Both the position numbers and the translations under genes were made by a program. From Aphanomyces cochlioides (taxonomy: Eukaryota; Oomycota; Saprolegniomycetes; Saprolegniales; Verrucalvaceae): a DNA stretch of 64,000 nucleotides. The notes beneath the pieces were generated by a model. It did not search any database. It worked only from the letters and a program-made list of their open reading frames with translations, and was not told the DNA's origin. The DNA is taken from NCBI GenBank assembly GCA_019828595.1, contig JAHQRK010000003.1, forward strand, positions 1,302,001 through 1,366,000, read 5' to 3'. Positions 10,939 to 25,900 of this stretch are shown here, in pieces. The first letter of the stretch is position 1, and each line of letters begins with the position of its first letter.

Positions 10939-13900
10939 GTTTACCGTCTACATTCCATGAGAAGACAGGATCGTTCTCAAACTTGATCGCATGGCGAGAG
11001 CACATCGATCCTCCAGTTGGTGTTTTGGATCAAGGTATATGACCTGCCAATCGATATCATGATATATGGATCTAGGCATGACAGCAACGTTTCTCGACAG
11101 GAAGTGGTTCCGTCACGAAGGAACTGTCTCCTTGCACGCTGACATATCGACCTTGCAGACGGTGTTTTGGATCGAGGTATATCGACTGCAAATCAACATC
11201 ATGACATGAATCTAGACATGACAAAAAAGGTTTCCCGATAGGAGCTGTTTCACGATGCACACCGACATAACAGCTCTGCGGTGTTCAAAGCGTTCATGCA
11301 TGGCATGTAGACAATCATCGACATTCGTTGGAATATGGTGTCCACACAGACCAGGTACATCGACATCCAAACCTCGATAAAATGTCTCCATTGGATTAGA
11401 CAAGCAGGAAAATGGCTGAATTTGAAAAGGGGTCGATTTCCACAGCGGTCTGTTTCATCCAGTTCAGCATGGCTTCAATCGAGGTATAGGACTGCAAATC
11501 GATATCATGTCATGAATCTAGACATGGCAGCAAGGTTTCTCGACTGAAAGCTGTTCAGTAACGATGCACGCCAACATATCGACCCTGCGGTGTCCAAAGC
11601 GTCAATGCATGGCATGTAGACAATCATCGACATTTGTTGGAATATGGTGTCCACACAGATTTACAGTCTACATTCCATGAGAAGACAGGATCGTTCTCAA
11701 ACTTGATCGCATGGCGAGAGCACATCGATCCTCCAGTTGGTGTTTTGGATCAAGGTATATGACCTGCCAATCGATATCATGATATATGGATCTAGGCATG
11801 ACAGCAACGTTTCTCGACAGGAAGTGGTTCCGTCACGAAGGAACTGTCTCCTTGCACGCTGACATATCGACCTTGCAGACGGTGTTTTGGATCGAGGTAT
11901 ATCGACTGCAAATCAACATCATGACATGAATCTAGACATGACAAAAAAGGTTTCCCGATAGGAAGCTGTTTCACGATGCACACCGACATAACAGCTCTGC
12001 GGTGTTCAAAGCGTTCATGCATGGCATGTAGACAATCATCGACATTCGTTGGAATATGGTGTCCACACAGACCAGGTACATCGACATCCAAACCTCGATA
12101 AAATATCTCCATTGGATTAGACAAGCAGGAAAATGGCTGAATTTGAAAAGGGGTCGATTTCCACAGCGGTCTGTTTCATCCAGTTCAGCATGGCTTCAAT
12201 CGAGGTATAGGACTGCAAATCGATATCATGTCATGAATCTAGACATGGCAGCAAGGTTTCTCGACTGAAAGCTGTTCAGTAACGATGCACGCCAACATAT
12301 CGACCCTGCGGTGTCCAAAGCGTCAATGCATGGCATGTAGACAATCATCGACATTTGTTGGAATATGGTGTCCACACAGATTTACAGTCTACATTCCATG
12401 AGAAGACAGGATCGTTCTCAAACTTGATCGCATGGCGAGAGCACATCGATCCTCCAGTTGGTGTTTTGGATCAAGGTATATGACCTGCCAATCGATATCA
12501 TGATATATGGATCTAGGCATGACAGCAACGTTTCTCGACAGGAAGTGGTTCCGTCACGAAGGAACTGTCTCCTTGCACGCTGACATATCGACCTTGCAGA
12601 CGGTGTTTTGGATCGAGGTATATCGACTGCAAATCAACATCATGACATGAATCTAGACATGACAAAAAAGGTTTCCCGATAGGAAGCTGTTTCACGATGC
12701 ACACCGACATAACAGCTCTGCGGTGTTCAAAGCGTTCATGCATGGCATGTAGACAATCATCGACATTCGTTGGAATATGGTGTCCACACAGACCAGGTAC
12801 ATCGACATCCAAACCTCGATAAAATGTCTCCATTGGATTAGACAAGCAGGAAAATGGCTGAATTTGAAAAGGGGTCGATTTCCACAGCGGTCTGTTTCAT
12901 CCAGTTCAGCATGGCTTCAATCGAGGTATAGGACTGCAAATCGATATCATGTCATGAATCTAGACATGGCAGCAAGGTTTCTCGACTGAAAGCTGTTCAG
13001 TAACGATGCACGCCAACATATCGACCCTGCGGTGTCCAAAGCGTCAATGCATGGCATGTAGACAATCATCGACATTTGTTGGAATATGGTGTCCACACAG
13101 ATTTACAGTCTACATTCCATGAGAAGACAGGATCGTTCTCAAACTTGATCGCATGGCGAGAGCACATCGATCCTCCAGTTGGTGTTTTGGATCAAGGTAT
13201 ATGACCTGCCAATCGATATCATGATATATGGATCTAGGCATGACAGCAACGTTTCTCGACAGGAAGTGGTTCCGTCACGAAGGAACTGTCTCCTTGCACG
13301 CTGACATATCGACCTTGCAGACGGTGTTTTGGATCGAGGTATATCGACTGCAAATCAACATCATGACATGAATCTAGACATGACAAAAAAGGTTTCCCGA
13401 TAGGAAGCTGTTTCACGATGCACACCGACATAACAGCTCTGCGGTGTTCAAAGCGTTCATGCATGGCATGTAGACAATCATCGACATTCGTTGGAATATG
13501 GTGTCCACACAGACCAGGTACATCGACATCAACCTCGATAAAATGTCTCCATTGGATTAGACAAGCAGGAAAATGGCTGAATTTGAAAAGGGGTCGATTT
13601 CCACAGCGGTCTGTTTCATCCAGTTCAGCATGGCTTCAATCGAGGTATAGGACTGCAAATCGATATCATGTCATGAATCTAGACATGGCAGCAAGGTTTC
13701 TCGACTGAAAGCTGTTCAGTAACGATGCACGCCAACATATCGACCCTGCGGTGTCCAAAGCGTCAATGCATGGCATGTAGACAATCATCGACATTTGTTG
13801 GAATATGGTGTCCACACAGATTTACAGTCTACATTCCATGAGAAGACAGGATCGTTCTCAAACTTGATCGCATGGCGAGAGCACATCGATCCTCCAGTTG

Positions 13901-16900
13901 GTGTTTTGGATCAAGGTATATGACCTGCCAATCGATATCATGATATATGGATCTAGGCATGACAGCAACGTTTCTCGACAGGAAGTGGTTCCGTCACGAA
14001 GGAACTGTCTCCTTGCACGCTGACATATCGACCTTGCAGACGGTGTTTTGGATCGAGGTATATCGACTGCAAATCAACATCATGACATGAATCTAGACAT
14101 GACAAAAAAGGTTTCCCGATAGGAAGCTGTTTCACGATGCACACCGACATAACAGCTCTGCGGTGTTCAAAGCGTTCATGCATGGCATGTAGACAATCAT
14201 CGACATTCGTTGGAATATGGTGTCCACACAGACCAGGTACATCGACATCCAAACCTCGATAAAATATCTCCATTGGATTAGACAAGCAGGAAAATGGCTG
14301 AATTTGAAAAGGGGTCGATTTCCACAGCGGTCTGTTTCATCCAGTTCAGCATGGCTTCAATCGAGGTATAGGACTGCAAATCGATATCATGTCATGAATC
14401 TAGACATGGCAGCAAGGTTTCTCGACTGAAAGCTGTTCAGTAACGATGCACGCCAACATATCGACCCTGCGGTGTCCAAAGCGTCAATGCATGGCATGTA
14501 GACAATCATCGACATTTGTTGGAATATGGTGTCCACACAGATTTACAGTCTACATTCCATGAGAAGACAGGATCGTTCTCAAACTTGATCGCATGGCGAG
14601 AGCACATCGATCCTCCAGTTGGTGTTTTGGATCAAGGTATATGACCTGCCAATCGATATCATGATATATGGATCTAGGCATGACAGCAACGTTTCTCGAC
14701 AGGAAGTGGTTCCGTCACGAAGGAACTGTCTCCTTGCACGCTGACATATCGACCTTGCAGACGGTGTTTTGGATCGAGGTATATCGACTGCAAATCAACA
14801 TCATGACATGAATCTAGACATGACAAAAAAGGTTTCCCGATAGGAGCTGTTTCACGATGCACACCGACATAACAGCTCTGCGGTGTTCAAAGCGTTCATG
14901 CATGGCATGTAGACAATCATCGACATTCGTTGGAATATGGTGTCCACACAGACCAGGTACATCGACATCCAAACCTCGATAAAATATCTCCATTGGATTA
15001 GACAAGCAGGAAAATGGCTGAATTTGAAAAGGGGTCGATTTCCACAGCGGTCTGTTTCATCCAGTTCAGCATGGCTTCAATCGAGGTATAGGACTGCAAA
15101 TCGATATCATGTCATGAATCTAGACATGGCAGCAAGGTTTCTCGACTGAAAGCTGTTCAGTAACGATGCACGCCAACATATCGACCCTGCGGTGTCCAAA
15201 GCGTCAATGCATGGCATGTAGACAATCATCGACATTTGTTGGAATATGGTGTCCACACAGATTTACAGTCTACATTCCATGAGAAGACAGGATCGTTCTC
15301 AAACTTGATCGCATGGCGAGAGCACATCGATCCTCCAGTTGGTGTTTTGGATCAAGGTATATGACCTGCCAATCGATATCATGATATATGGATCTAGGCA
15401 TGACAGCAACGTTTCTCGACAGGAAGTGGTTCCGTCACGAAGGAACTGTCTCCTTGCACGCTGACATATCGACCTTGCAGACGGTGTTTTGGATCGAGGT
15501 ATATCGACTGCAAATCAACATCATGACATGAATCTAGACATGACAAAAAAGGTTTCCCGATAGGAAGCTGTTTCACGATGCACACCGACATAACAGCTCT
15601 GCGGTGTTCAAAGCGTTCATGCATGGCATGTAGACAATCATCGACATTCGTTGGAATATGGTGTCCACACAGACCAGGTACATCGACATCCAAACCTCGA
15701 TAAAATATCTCCATTGGATTAGACAAGCAGGAAAATGGCTGAATTTGAAAAGGGGTCGATTTCCACAGCGGTCTGTTTCATCCAGTTCAGCATGGCTTCA
15801 ATCGAGGTATAGGACTGCAAATCGATATCATGTCATGAATCTAGACATGGCAGCAAGGTTTCTCGACTGAAAGCTGTTCAGTAACGATGCACGCCAACAT
15901 ATCGACCCTGCGGTGTCCAAAGCGTCAATGCATGGCATGTAGACAATCATCGACATTTGTTGGAATATGGTGTCCACACAGATTTACAGTCTACATTCCA
16001 TGAGAAGACAGGATCGTTCTCAAACTTTGTCGCATGGCGAGAGCACATCGATCCTCCAGTTGGTGTTTTGGATCAAGGTATATGACCTGCCAATCGATAT
16101 CATGATATATGGATCTAGGCATGACAGCAACGTTTCTCGACAGGAAGTGGTTCCGTCACGAAGGAACTGTCTCCTTGCACGCTGACATATCGACCTTGCA
16201 GACGGTGTTTTGGATCGAGGTATATCGACTGCAAATCAACATCATGACATGAATCTAGACATGACAAAAAAGGTTTCCCGATAGGAAGCTGTTTCACGAT
16301 GCACACCGACATAACAGCTCTGCGGTGTTCAAAGCGTTCATGCATGGCATGTAGACAATCATCGACATTCGTTGGAATATGGTGTCCACACAGACCAGGT
16401 ACATCGACATCCAAACCTCGATAAAATATCTCCATTGGATTAGACAAGCAGGAAAATGGCTGAATTTGAAAAGGGGTCGATTTCCACAGCGGTCTGTTTC
16501 ATCCAGTTCAGCATGGCTTCAATCGAGGTATAGGACTGCAAATCGATATCATGTCATGAATCTAGACATGGCAGCAAGGTTTCTCGACTGAAAGCTGTTC
16601 AGTAACGATGCACGCCAACATATCGACCCTGCGGTGTCCAAAGCGTCAATGCATGGCATGTAGACAATCATCGACATTTGTTGGAATATGGTGTCCACAC
16701 AGATTTACAGTCTACATTCCATGAGAAGACAGGATCGTTCTCAAACTTGATCGCATGGCGAGAGCACATCGATCCTCCAGTTGGTGTTTTGGATCAAGGT
16801 ATATGACCTGCCAATCGATATCATGATATATGGATCTAGGCATGACAGCAACGTTTCTCGACAGGAAGTGGTTCCGTCACGAAGGAACTGTCTCCTTGCA

Positions 16901-19900
16901 CGCTGACATATCGACCTTGCAGACGGTGTTTTGGATCGAGGTATATCGACTGCAAATCAACATCATGACATGAATCTAGACATGACAAAAAAGGTTTCCC
17001 GATAGGAAGCTGTTTCACGATGCACACCGACATAACAGCTCTGCGGTGTTCAAAGCGTTCATGCATGGCATGTAGACAATCATCGACATTCGTTGGAATA
17101 TGGTGTCCACACAGACCAGGTACATCGACATCCAAACCTCGATAAAATATCTCCATTGGATTAGACAAGCAGGAAAATGGCTGAATTTGAAAAGGGGTCG
17201 ATTTCCACAGCGGTCTGTTTCATCCAGTTCAGCATGGCTTCAATCGAGGTATAGGACTGCAAATCGATATCATGTCATGAATCTAGACATGGCAGCAAGG
17301 TTTCTCGACTGAAAGCTGTTCAGTAACGATGCACGCCAACATATCGACCCTGCGGTGTCCAAAGCGTCAATGCATGGCATGTAGACAATCATCGACATTT
17401 GTTGGAATATGGTGTCCACACAGATTTACAGTCTACATTCCATGAGAAGACAGGATCGTTCTCAAACTTGATCGCATGGCGAGAGCACATCGATCCTCCA
17501 GTTGGTGTTTTGGATCAAGGTATATGACCTGCCAATCGATATCATGATATATGGATCTAGGCATGACAGCAACGTTTCTCGACAGGAAGTGGTTCCGTCA
17601 CGAAGGAACTGTCTCCTTGCACGCTGACATATCGACCTTGCAGACGGTGTTTTGGATCGAGGTATATCGACTGCAAATCAACATCATGACATGAATCTAG
17701 ACATGACAAAAAAGGTTTCCCGATAGGAGCTGTTTCACGATGCACACCGACATAACAGCTCTGCGGTGTTCAAAGCGTTCATGCATGGCATGTAGACAAT
17801 CATCGACATTCGTTGGAATATGGTGTCCACACAGACCAGGTACATCGACATCCAAACCTCGATAAAATATCTCCATTGGATTAGACAAGCAGGAAAATGG
17901 CTGAATTTGAAAAGGGGTCGATTTCCACAGCGGTCTGTTTCATCCAGTTCAGCATGGCTTCAATCGAGGTATAGGACTGCAAATCGATATCATGTCATGA
18001 ATCTAGACATGGCAGCAAGGTTTCTCGACTGAAAGCTGTTCAGTAACGATGCACGCCAACATATCGACCCTGCGGTGTCCAAAGCGTCAATGCATGGCAT
18101 GTAGACAATCATCGACATTTGTTGGAATATGGTGTCCACACAGATTTACAGTCTACATTCCATGAGAAGACAGGATCGTTCTCAAACTTGATCGCATGGC
18201 GAGAGCACATCGATCCTCCAGTTGGTGTTTTGGATCAAGGTATATGACCTGCCAATCGATATCATGATATATGGATCTAGGCATGACAGCAACGTTTCTC
18301 GACAGGAAGTGGTTCCGTCACGAAGGAACTGTCTCCTTGCACGCTGACATATCGACCTTGCAGACGGTGTTTTGGATCGAGGTATATCGACTGCAAATCA
18401 ACATCATGACATGAATCTAGACATGACAAAAAAGGTTTCCCGATAGGAAGCTGTTTCACGATGCACACCGACATAACAGCTCTGCGGTGTTCAAAGCGTT
18501 CATGCATGGCATGTAGACAATCATCGACATTCGTTGGAATATGGTGTCCACACAGACCAGGTACATCGACATCCAAACCTCGATAAAATATCTCCATTGG
18601 ATTAGACAAGCAGGAAAATGGCTGAATTTGAAAAGGGGTCGATTTCCACAGCGGTCTGTTTCATCCAGTTCAGCATGGCTTCAATCGAGGTATAGGACTG
18701 CAAATCGATATCATGTCATGAATCTAGACATGGCAGCAAGGTTTCTCGACTGAAAGCTGTTCAGTAACGATGCACGCCAACATATCGACCCTGCGGTGTC
18801 CAAAGCGTCAATGCATGGCATGTAGACAATCATCGACATTTGTTGGAATATGGTGTCCACACAGATTTACAGTCTACATTCCATGAGAAGACAGGATCGT
18901 TCTCAAACTTGATCGCATGGCGAGAGCACATCGATCCTCCAGTTGGTGTTTTGGATCAAGGTATATGACCTGCCAATCGATATCATGATATATGGATCTA
19001 GGCATGACAGCAACGTTTCTCGACAGGAAGTGGTTCCGTCACGAAGGAACTGTCTCCTTGCACGCTGACATATCGACCTTGCAGACGGTGTTTTGGATCG
19101 AGGTATATCGACTGCAAATCAACATCATGACATGAATCTAGACATGACAAAAAAGGTTTCCCGATAGGAAGCTGTTTCACGATGCACACCGACATAACAG
19201 CTCTGCGGTGTTCAAAGCGTTCATGCATGGCATGTAGACAATCATCGACATTCGTTGGAATATGGTGTCCACACAGACCAGGTACATCGACATCCAAACC
19301 TCGATAAAATATCTCCATTGGATTAGACAAGCAGGAAAATGGCTGAATTTGAAAAGGGGTCGATTTCCACAGCGGTCTGTTTCATCCAGTTCAGCATGGC
19401 TTCAATCGAGGTATAGGACTGCAAATCGATATCATGTCATGAATCTAGACATGGCAGCAAGGTTTCTCGACTGAAAGCTGTTCAGTAACGATGCACGCCA
19501 ACATATCGACCCTGCGGTGTCCAAAGCGTCAATGCATGGCATGTAGACAATCATCGACATTTGTTGGAATATGGTGTCCACACAGATTTACAGTCTACAT
19601 TCCATGAGAAGACAGGATCGTTCTCAAACTTGATCGCATGGCGAGAGCACATCGATCCTCCAGTTGGTGTTTTGGATCAAGGTATATGACCTGCCAATCG
19701 ATATCATGATATATGGATCTAGGCATGACAGCAACGTTTCTCGACAGGAAGTGGTTCCGTCACGAAGGAACTGTCTCCTTGCACGCTGACATATCGACCT
19801 TGCAGACGGTGTTTTGGATCGAGGTATATCGACTGCAAATCAACATCATGACATGAATCTAGACATGACAAAAAAGGTTTCCCGATAGGAAGCTGTTTCA

Positions 19901-22900
19901 CGATGCACACCGACATAACAGCTCTGCGGTGTTCAAAGCGTTCATGCATGGCATGTAGACAATCATCGACATTCGTTGGAATATGGTGTCCACACAGACC
20001 AGGTACATCGACATCCAAACCTCGATAAAATATCTCCATTGGATTAGACAAGCAGGAAAATGGCTGAATTTGAAAAGGGGTCGATTTCCACAGCGGTCTG
20101 TTTCATCCAGTTCAGCATGGCTTCAATCGAGGTATAGGACTGCAAATCGATATCATGTCATGAATCTAGACATGGCAGCAAGGTTTCTCGACTGAAAGCT
20201 GTTCAGTAACGATGCACGCCAACATATCGACCCTGCGGTGTCCAAAGCGTCAATGCATGGCATGTAGACAATCATCGACATTTGTTGGAATATGGTGTCC
20301 ACACAGATTTACAGTCTACATTCCATGAGAAGACAGGATCGTTCTCAAACTTGATCGCATGGCGAGAGCACATCGATCCTCCAGTTGGTGTTTTGGATCA
20401 AGGTATATGACCTGCCAATCGATATCATGATATATGGATCTAGGCATGACAGCAACGTTTCTCGACAGGAAGTGGTTCCGTCACGAAGGAACTGTCTCCT
20501 TGCACGCTGACATATCGACCTTGCAGACGGTGTTTTGGATCGAGGTATATCGACTGCAAATCAACATCATGACATGAATCTAGACATGACAAAAAAGGTT
20601 TCCCGATAGGAAGCTGTTTCACGATGCACACCGACATAACAGCTCTGCGGTGTTCAAAGCGTTCATGCATGGCATGTAGACAATCATCGACATTCGTTGG
20701 AATATGGTGTCCACACAGACCAGGTACATCGACATCCAAACCTCGATAAAATATCTCCATTGGATTAGACAAGCAGGAAAATGGCTGAATTTGAAAAGGG
20801 GTCGATTTCCACAGCGGTCTGTTTCATCCAGTTCAGCATGGCTTCAATCGAGGTATAGGACTGCAAATCGATATCATGTCATGAATCTAGACATGGCAGC
20901 AAGGTTTCTCGACTGAAAGCTGTTCAGTAACGATGCACGCCAACATATCGACCCTGCGGTGTCCAAAGCGTCAATGCATGGCATGTAGACAATCATCGAC
21001 ATTTGTTGGAATATGGTGTCCACACAGATTTACAGTCTACATTCCATGAGAAGACAGGATCGTTCTCAAACTTGATCGCATGGCGAGAGCACATCGATCC
21101 TCCAGTTGGTGTTTTGGATCAAGGTATATGACCTGCCAATCGATATCATGATATATGGATCTAGGCATGACAGCAACGTTTCTCGACAGGAAGTGGTTCC
21201 GTCACGAAGGAACTGTCTCCTTGCACGCTGACATATCGACCTTGCAGACGGTGTTTTGGATCGAGGTATATCGACTGCAAATCAACATCATGACATGAAT
21301 CTAGACATGACAAAAAAGGTTTCCCGATAGGAAGCTGTTTCACGATGCACACCGACATAACAGCTCTGCGGTGTTCAAAGCGTTCATGCATGGCATGTAG
21401 ACAATCATCGACATTCGTTGGAATATGGTGTCCACACAGACCAGGTACATCGACATCCAAACCTCGATAAAATATCTCCATTGGATTAGACAAGCAGGAA
21501 AATGGCTGAATTTGAAAAGGGGTCGATTTCCACAGCGGTCTGTTTCATCCAGTTCAGCATGGCTTCAATCGAGGTATAGGACTGCAAATCGATATCATGT
21601 CATGAATCTAGACATGGCAGCAAGGTTTCTCGACTGAAAGCTGTTCAGTAACGATGCACGCCAACATATCGACCCTGCGGTGTCCAAAGCGTCAATGCAT
21701 GGCATGTAGACAATCATCGACATTTGTTGGAATATGGTGTCCACACAGATTTACAGTCTACATTCCATGAGAAGACAGGATCGTTCTCAAACTTGATCGC
21801 ATGGCGAGAGCACATCGATCCTCCAGTTGGTGTTTTGGATCAAGGTATATGACCTGCCAATCGATATCATGATATATGGATCTAGGCATGACAGCAACGT
21901 TTCTCGACAGGAAGTGGTTCCGTCACGAAGGAACTGTCTCCTTGCACGCTGACATATCGACCTTGCAGACGGTGTTTTGGATCGAGGTATATCGACTGCA
22001 AATCAACATCATGACATGAATCTAGACATGACAAAAAAGGTTTCCCGATAGGAAGCTGTTTCACGATGCACACCGACATAACAGCTCTGCGGTGTTCAAA
22101 GCGTTCATGCATGGCATGTAGACAATCATCGACATTCGTTGGAATATGGTGTCCACACAGACCAGGTACATCGACATCCAAACCTCGATAAAATATCTCC
22201 ATTGGATTAGACAAGCAGGAAAATGGCTGAATTTGAAAAGGGGTCGATTTCCACAGCGGTCTGTTTCATCCAGTTCAGCATGGCTTCAATCGAGGTATAG
22301 GACTGCAAATCGATATCATGTCATGAATCTAGACATGGCAGCAAGGTTTCTCGACTGAAAGCTGTTCAGTAACGATGCACGCCAACATATCGACCCTGCG
22401 GTGTCCAAAGCGTCAATGCATGGCATGTAGACAATCATCGACATTTGTTGGAATATGGTGTCCACACAGATTTACAGTCTACATTCCATGAGAAGACAGG
22501 ATCGTTCTCAAACTTGATCGCATGGCGAGAGCACATCGATCCTCCAGTTGGTGTTTTGGATCAAGGTATATGACCTGCCAATCGATATCATGATATATGG
22601 ATCTAGGCATGACAGCAACGTTTCTCGACAGGAAGTGGTTCCGTCACGAAGGAACTGTCTCCTTGCACGCTGACATATCGACCTTGCAGACGGTGTTTTG
22701 GATCGAGGTATATCGACTGCAAATCAACATCATGACATGAATCTAGACATGACAAAAAAGGTTTCCCGATAGGAAGCTGTTTCACGATGCACACCGACAT
22801 AACAGCTCTGCGGTGTTCAAAGCGTTCATGCATGGCATGTAGACAATCATCGACATTCGTTGGAATATGGTGTCCACACAGACCAGGTACATCGACATCC

Positions 22901-25900
22901 AAACCTCGATAAAATATCTCCATTGGATTAGACAAGCAGGAAAATGGCTGAATTTGAAAAGGGGTCGATTTCCACAGCGGTCTGTTTCATCCAGTTCAGC
23001 ATGGCTTCAATCGAGGTATAGGACTGCAAATCGATATCATGTCATGAATCTAGACATGGCAGCAAGGTTTCTCGACTGAAAGCTGTTCAGTAACGATGCA
23101 CGCCAACATATCGACCCTGCGGTGTCCAAAGCGTCAATGCATGGCATGTAGACAATCATCGACATTTGTTGGAATATGGTGTCCACACAGATTTACAGTC
23201 TACATTCCATGAGAAGACAGGATCGTTCTCAAACTTGATCGCATGGCGAGAGCACATCGATCCTCCAGTTGGTGTTTTGGATCAAGGTATATGACCTGCC
23301 AATCGATATCATGATATATGGATCTAGGCATGACAGCAACGTTTCTCGACAGGAAGTGGTTCCGTCACGAAGGAACTGTCTCCTTGCACGCTGACATATC
23401 GACCTTGCAGACGGTGTTTTGGATCGAGGTATATCGACTGCAAATCAACATCATGACATGAATCTAGACATGACAAAAAAGGTTTCCCGATAGGAAGCTG
23501 TTTCACGATGCACACCGACATAACAGCTCTGCGGTGTTCAAAGCGTTCATGCATGGCATGTAGACAATCATCGACATTCGTTGGAATATGGTGTCCACAC
23601 AGACCAGGTACATCGACATCCAAACCTCGATAAAATATCTCCATTGGATTAGACAAGCAGGAAAATGGCTGAATTTGAAAAGGGGTCGATTTCCACAGCG
23701 GTCTGTTTCATCCAGTTCAGCATGGCTTCAATCGAGGTATAGGACTGCAAATCGATATCATGTCATGAATCTAGACATGGCAGCAAGGTTTCTCGACTGA
23801 AAGCTGTTCAGTAACGATGCACGCCAACATATCGACCCTGCGGTGTCCAAAGCGTCAATGCATGGCATGTAGACAATCATCGACATTTGTTGGAATATGG
23901 TGTCCACACAGATTTACAGTCTACATTCCATGAGAAGACAGGATCGTTCTCAAACTTGATCGCATGGCGAGAGCACATCGATCCTCCAGTTGGTGTTTTG
24001 GATCAAGGTATATGACCTGCCAATCGATATCATGATATATGGATCTAGGCATGACAGCAACGTTTCTCGACAGGAAGTGGTTCCGTCACGAAGGAACTGT
24101 CTCCTTGCACGCTGACATATCGACCTTGCAGACGGTGTTTTGGATCGAGGTATATCGACTGCAAATCAACATCATGACATGAATCTAGACATGACAAAAA
24201 AGGTTTCCCGATAGGAAGCTGTTTCACGATGCACACCGACATAACAGCTCTGCGGTGTTCAAAGCGTTCATGCATGGCATGTAGACAATCATCGACATTC
24301 GTTGGAATATGGTGTCCACACAGACCAGGTACATCGACATCCAAACCTCGATAAAATATCTCCATTGGATTAGACAAGCAGGAAAATGGCTGAATTTGAA
24401 AAGGGGTCGATTTCCACAGCGGTCTGTTTCATCCAGTTCAGCATGGCTTCAATCGAGGTATAGGACTGCAAATCGATATCATGTCATGAATCTAGACATG
24501 GCAGCAAGGTTTCTCGACTGAAAGCTGTTCAGTAACGATGCACGCCAACATATCGACCCTGCGGTGTCCAAAGCGTCAATGCATGGCATGTAGACAATCA
24601 TCGACATTTGTTGGAATATGGTGTCCACACAGATTTACAGTCTACATTCCATGAGAAGACAGGATCGTTCTCAAACTTGATCGCATGGCGAGAGCACATC
24701 GATCCTCCAGTTGGTGTTTTGGATCAAGGTATATGACCTGCCAATCGATATCATGATATATGGATCTAGGCATGACAGCAACGTTTCTCGACAGGAAGTG
24801 GTTCCGTCACGAAGGAACTGTCTCCTTGCACGCTGACATATCGACCTTGCAGACGGTGTTTTGGATCGAGGTATATCGACTGCAAATCAACATCATGACA
24901 TGAATCTAGACATGACAAAAAAGGTTTCCCGATAGGAAGCTGTTTCACGATGCACACCGACATAACAGCTCTGCGGTGTTCAAAGCGTTCATGCATGGCA
25001 TGTAGACAATCATCGACATTCGTTGGAATATGGTGTCCACACAGACCAGGTACATCGACATCCAAACCTCGATAAAATATCTCCATTGGATTAGACAAGC
25101 AGGAAAATGGCTGAATTTGAAAAGGGGTCGATTTCCACAGCGGTCTGTTTCATCCAGTTCAGCATGGCTTCAATCGAGGTATAGGACTGCAAATCGATAT
25201 CATGTCATGAATCTAGACATGGCAGCAAGGTTTCTCGACTGAAAGCTGTTCAGTAACGATGCACGCCAACATATCGACCCTGCGGTGTCCAAAGCGTCAA
25301 TGCATGGCATGTAGACAATCATCGACATTTGTTGGAATATGGTGTCCACACAGATTTACAGTCTACATTCCATGAGAAGACAGGATCGTTCTCAAACTTG
25401 ATCGCATGGCGAGAGCACATCGATCCTCCAGTTGGTGTTTTGGATCAAGGTATATGACCTGCCAATCGATATCATGATATATGGATCTAGGCATGACAGC
25501 AACGTTTCTCGACAGGAAGTGGTTCCGTCACGAAGGAACTGTCTCCTTGCACGCTGACATATCGACCTTGCAGACGGTGTTTTGGATCGAGGTATATCGA
25601 CTGCAAATCAACATCATGACATGAATCTAGACATGACAAAAAAGGTTTCCCGATAGGAAGCTGTTTCACGATGCACACCGACATAACAGCTCTGCGGTGT
25701 TCAAAGCGTTCATGCATGGCATGTAGACAATCATCGACATTCGTTGGAATATGGTGTCCACACAGACCAGGTACATCGACATCCAAACCTCGATAAAATA
25801 TCTCCATTGGATTAGACAAGCAGGAAAATGGCTGAATTTGAAAAGGGGTCGATTTCCACAGCGGTCTGTTTCATCCAGTTCAGCATGGCTTCAATCGAGG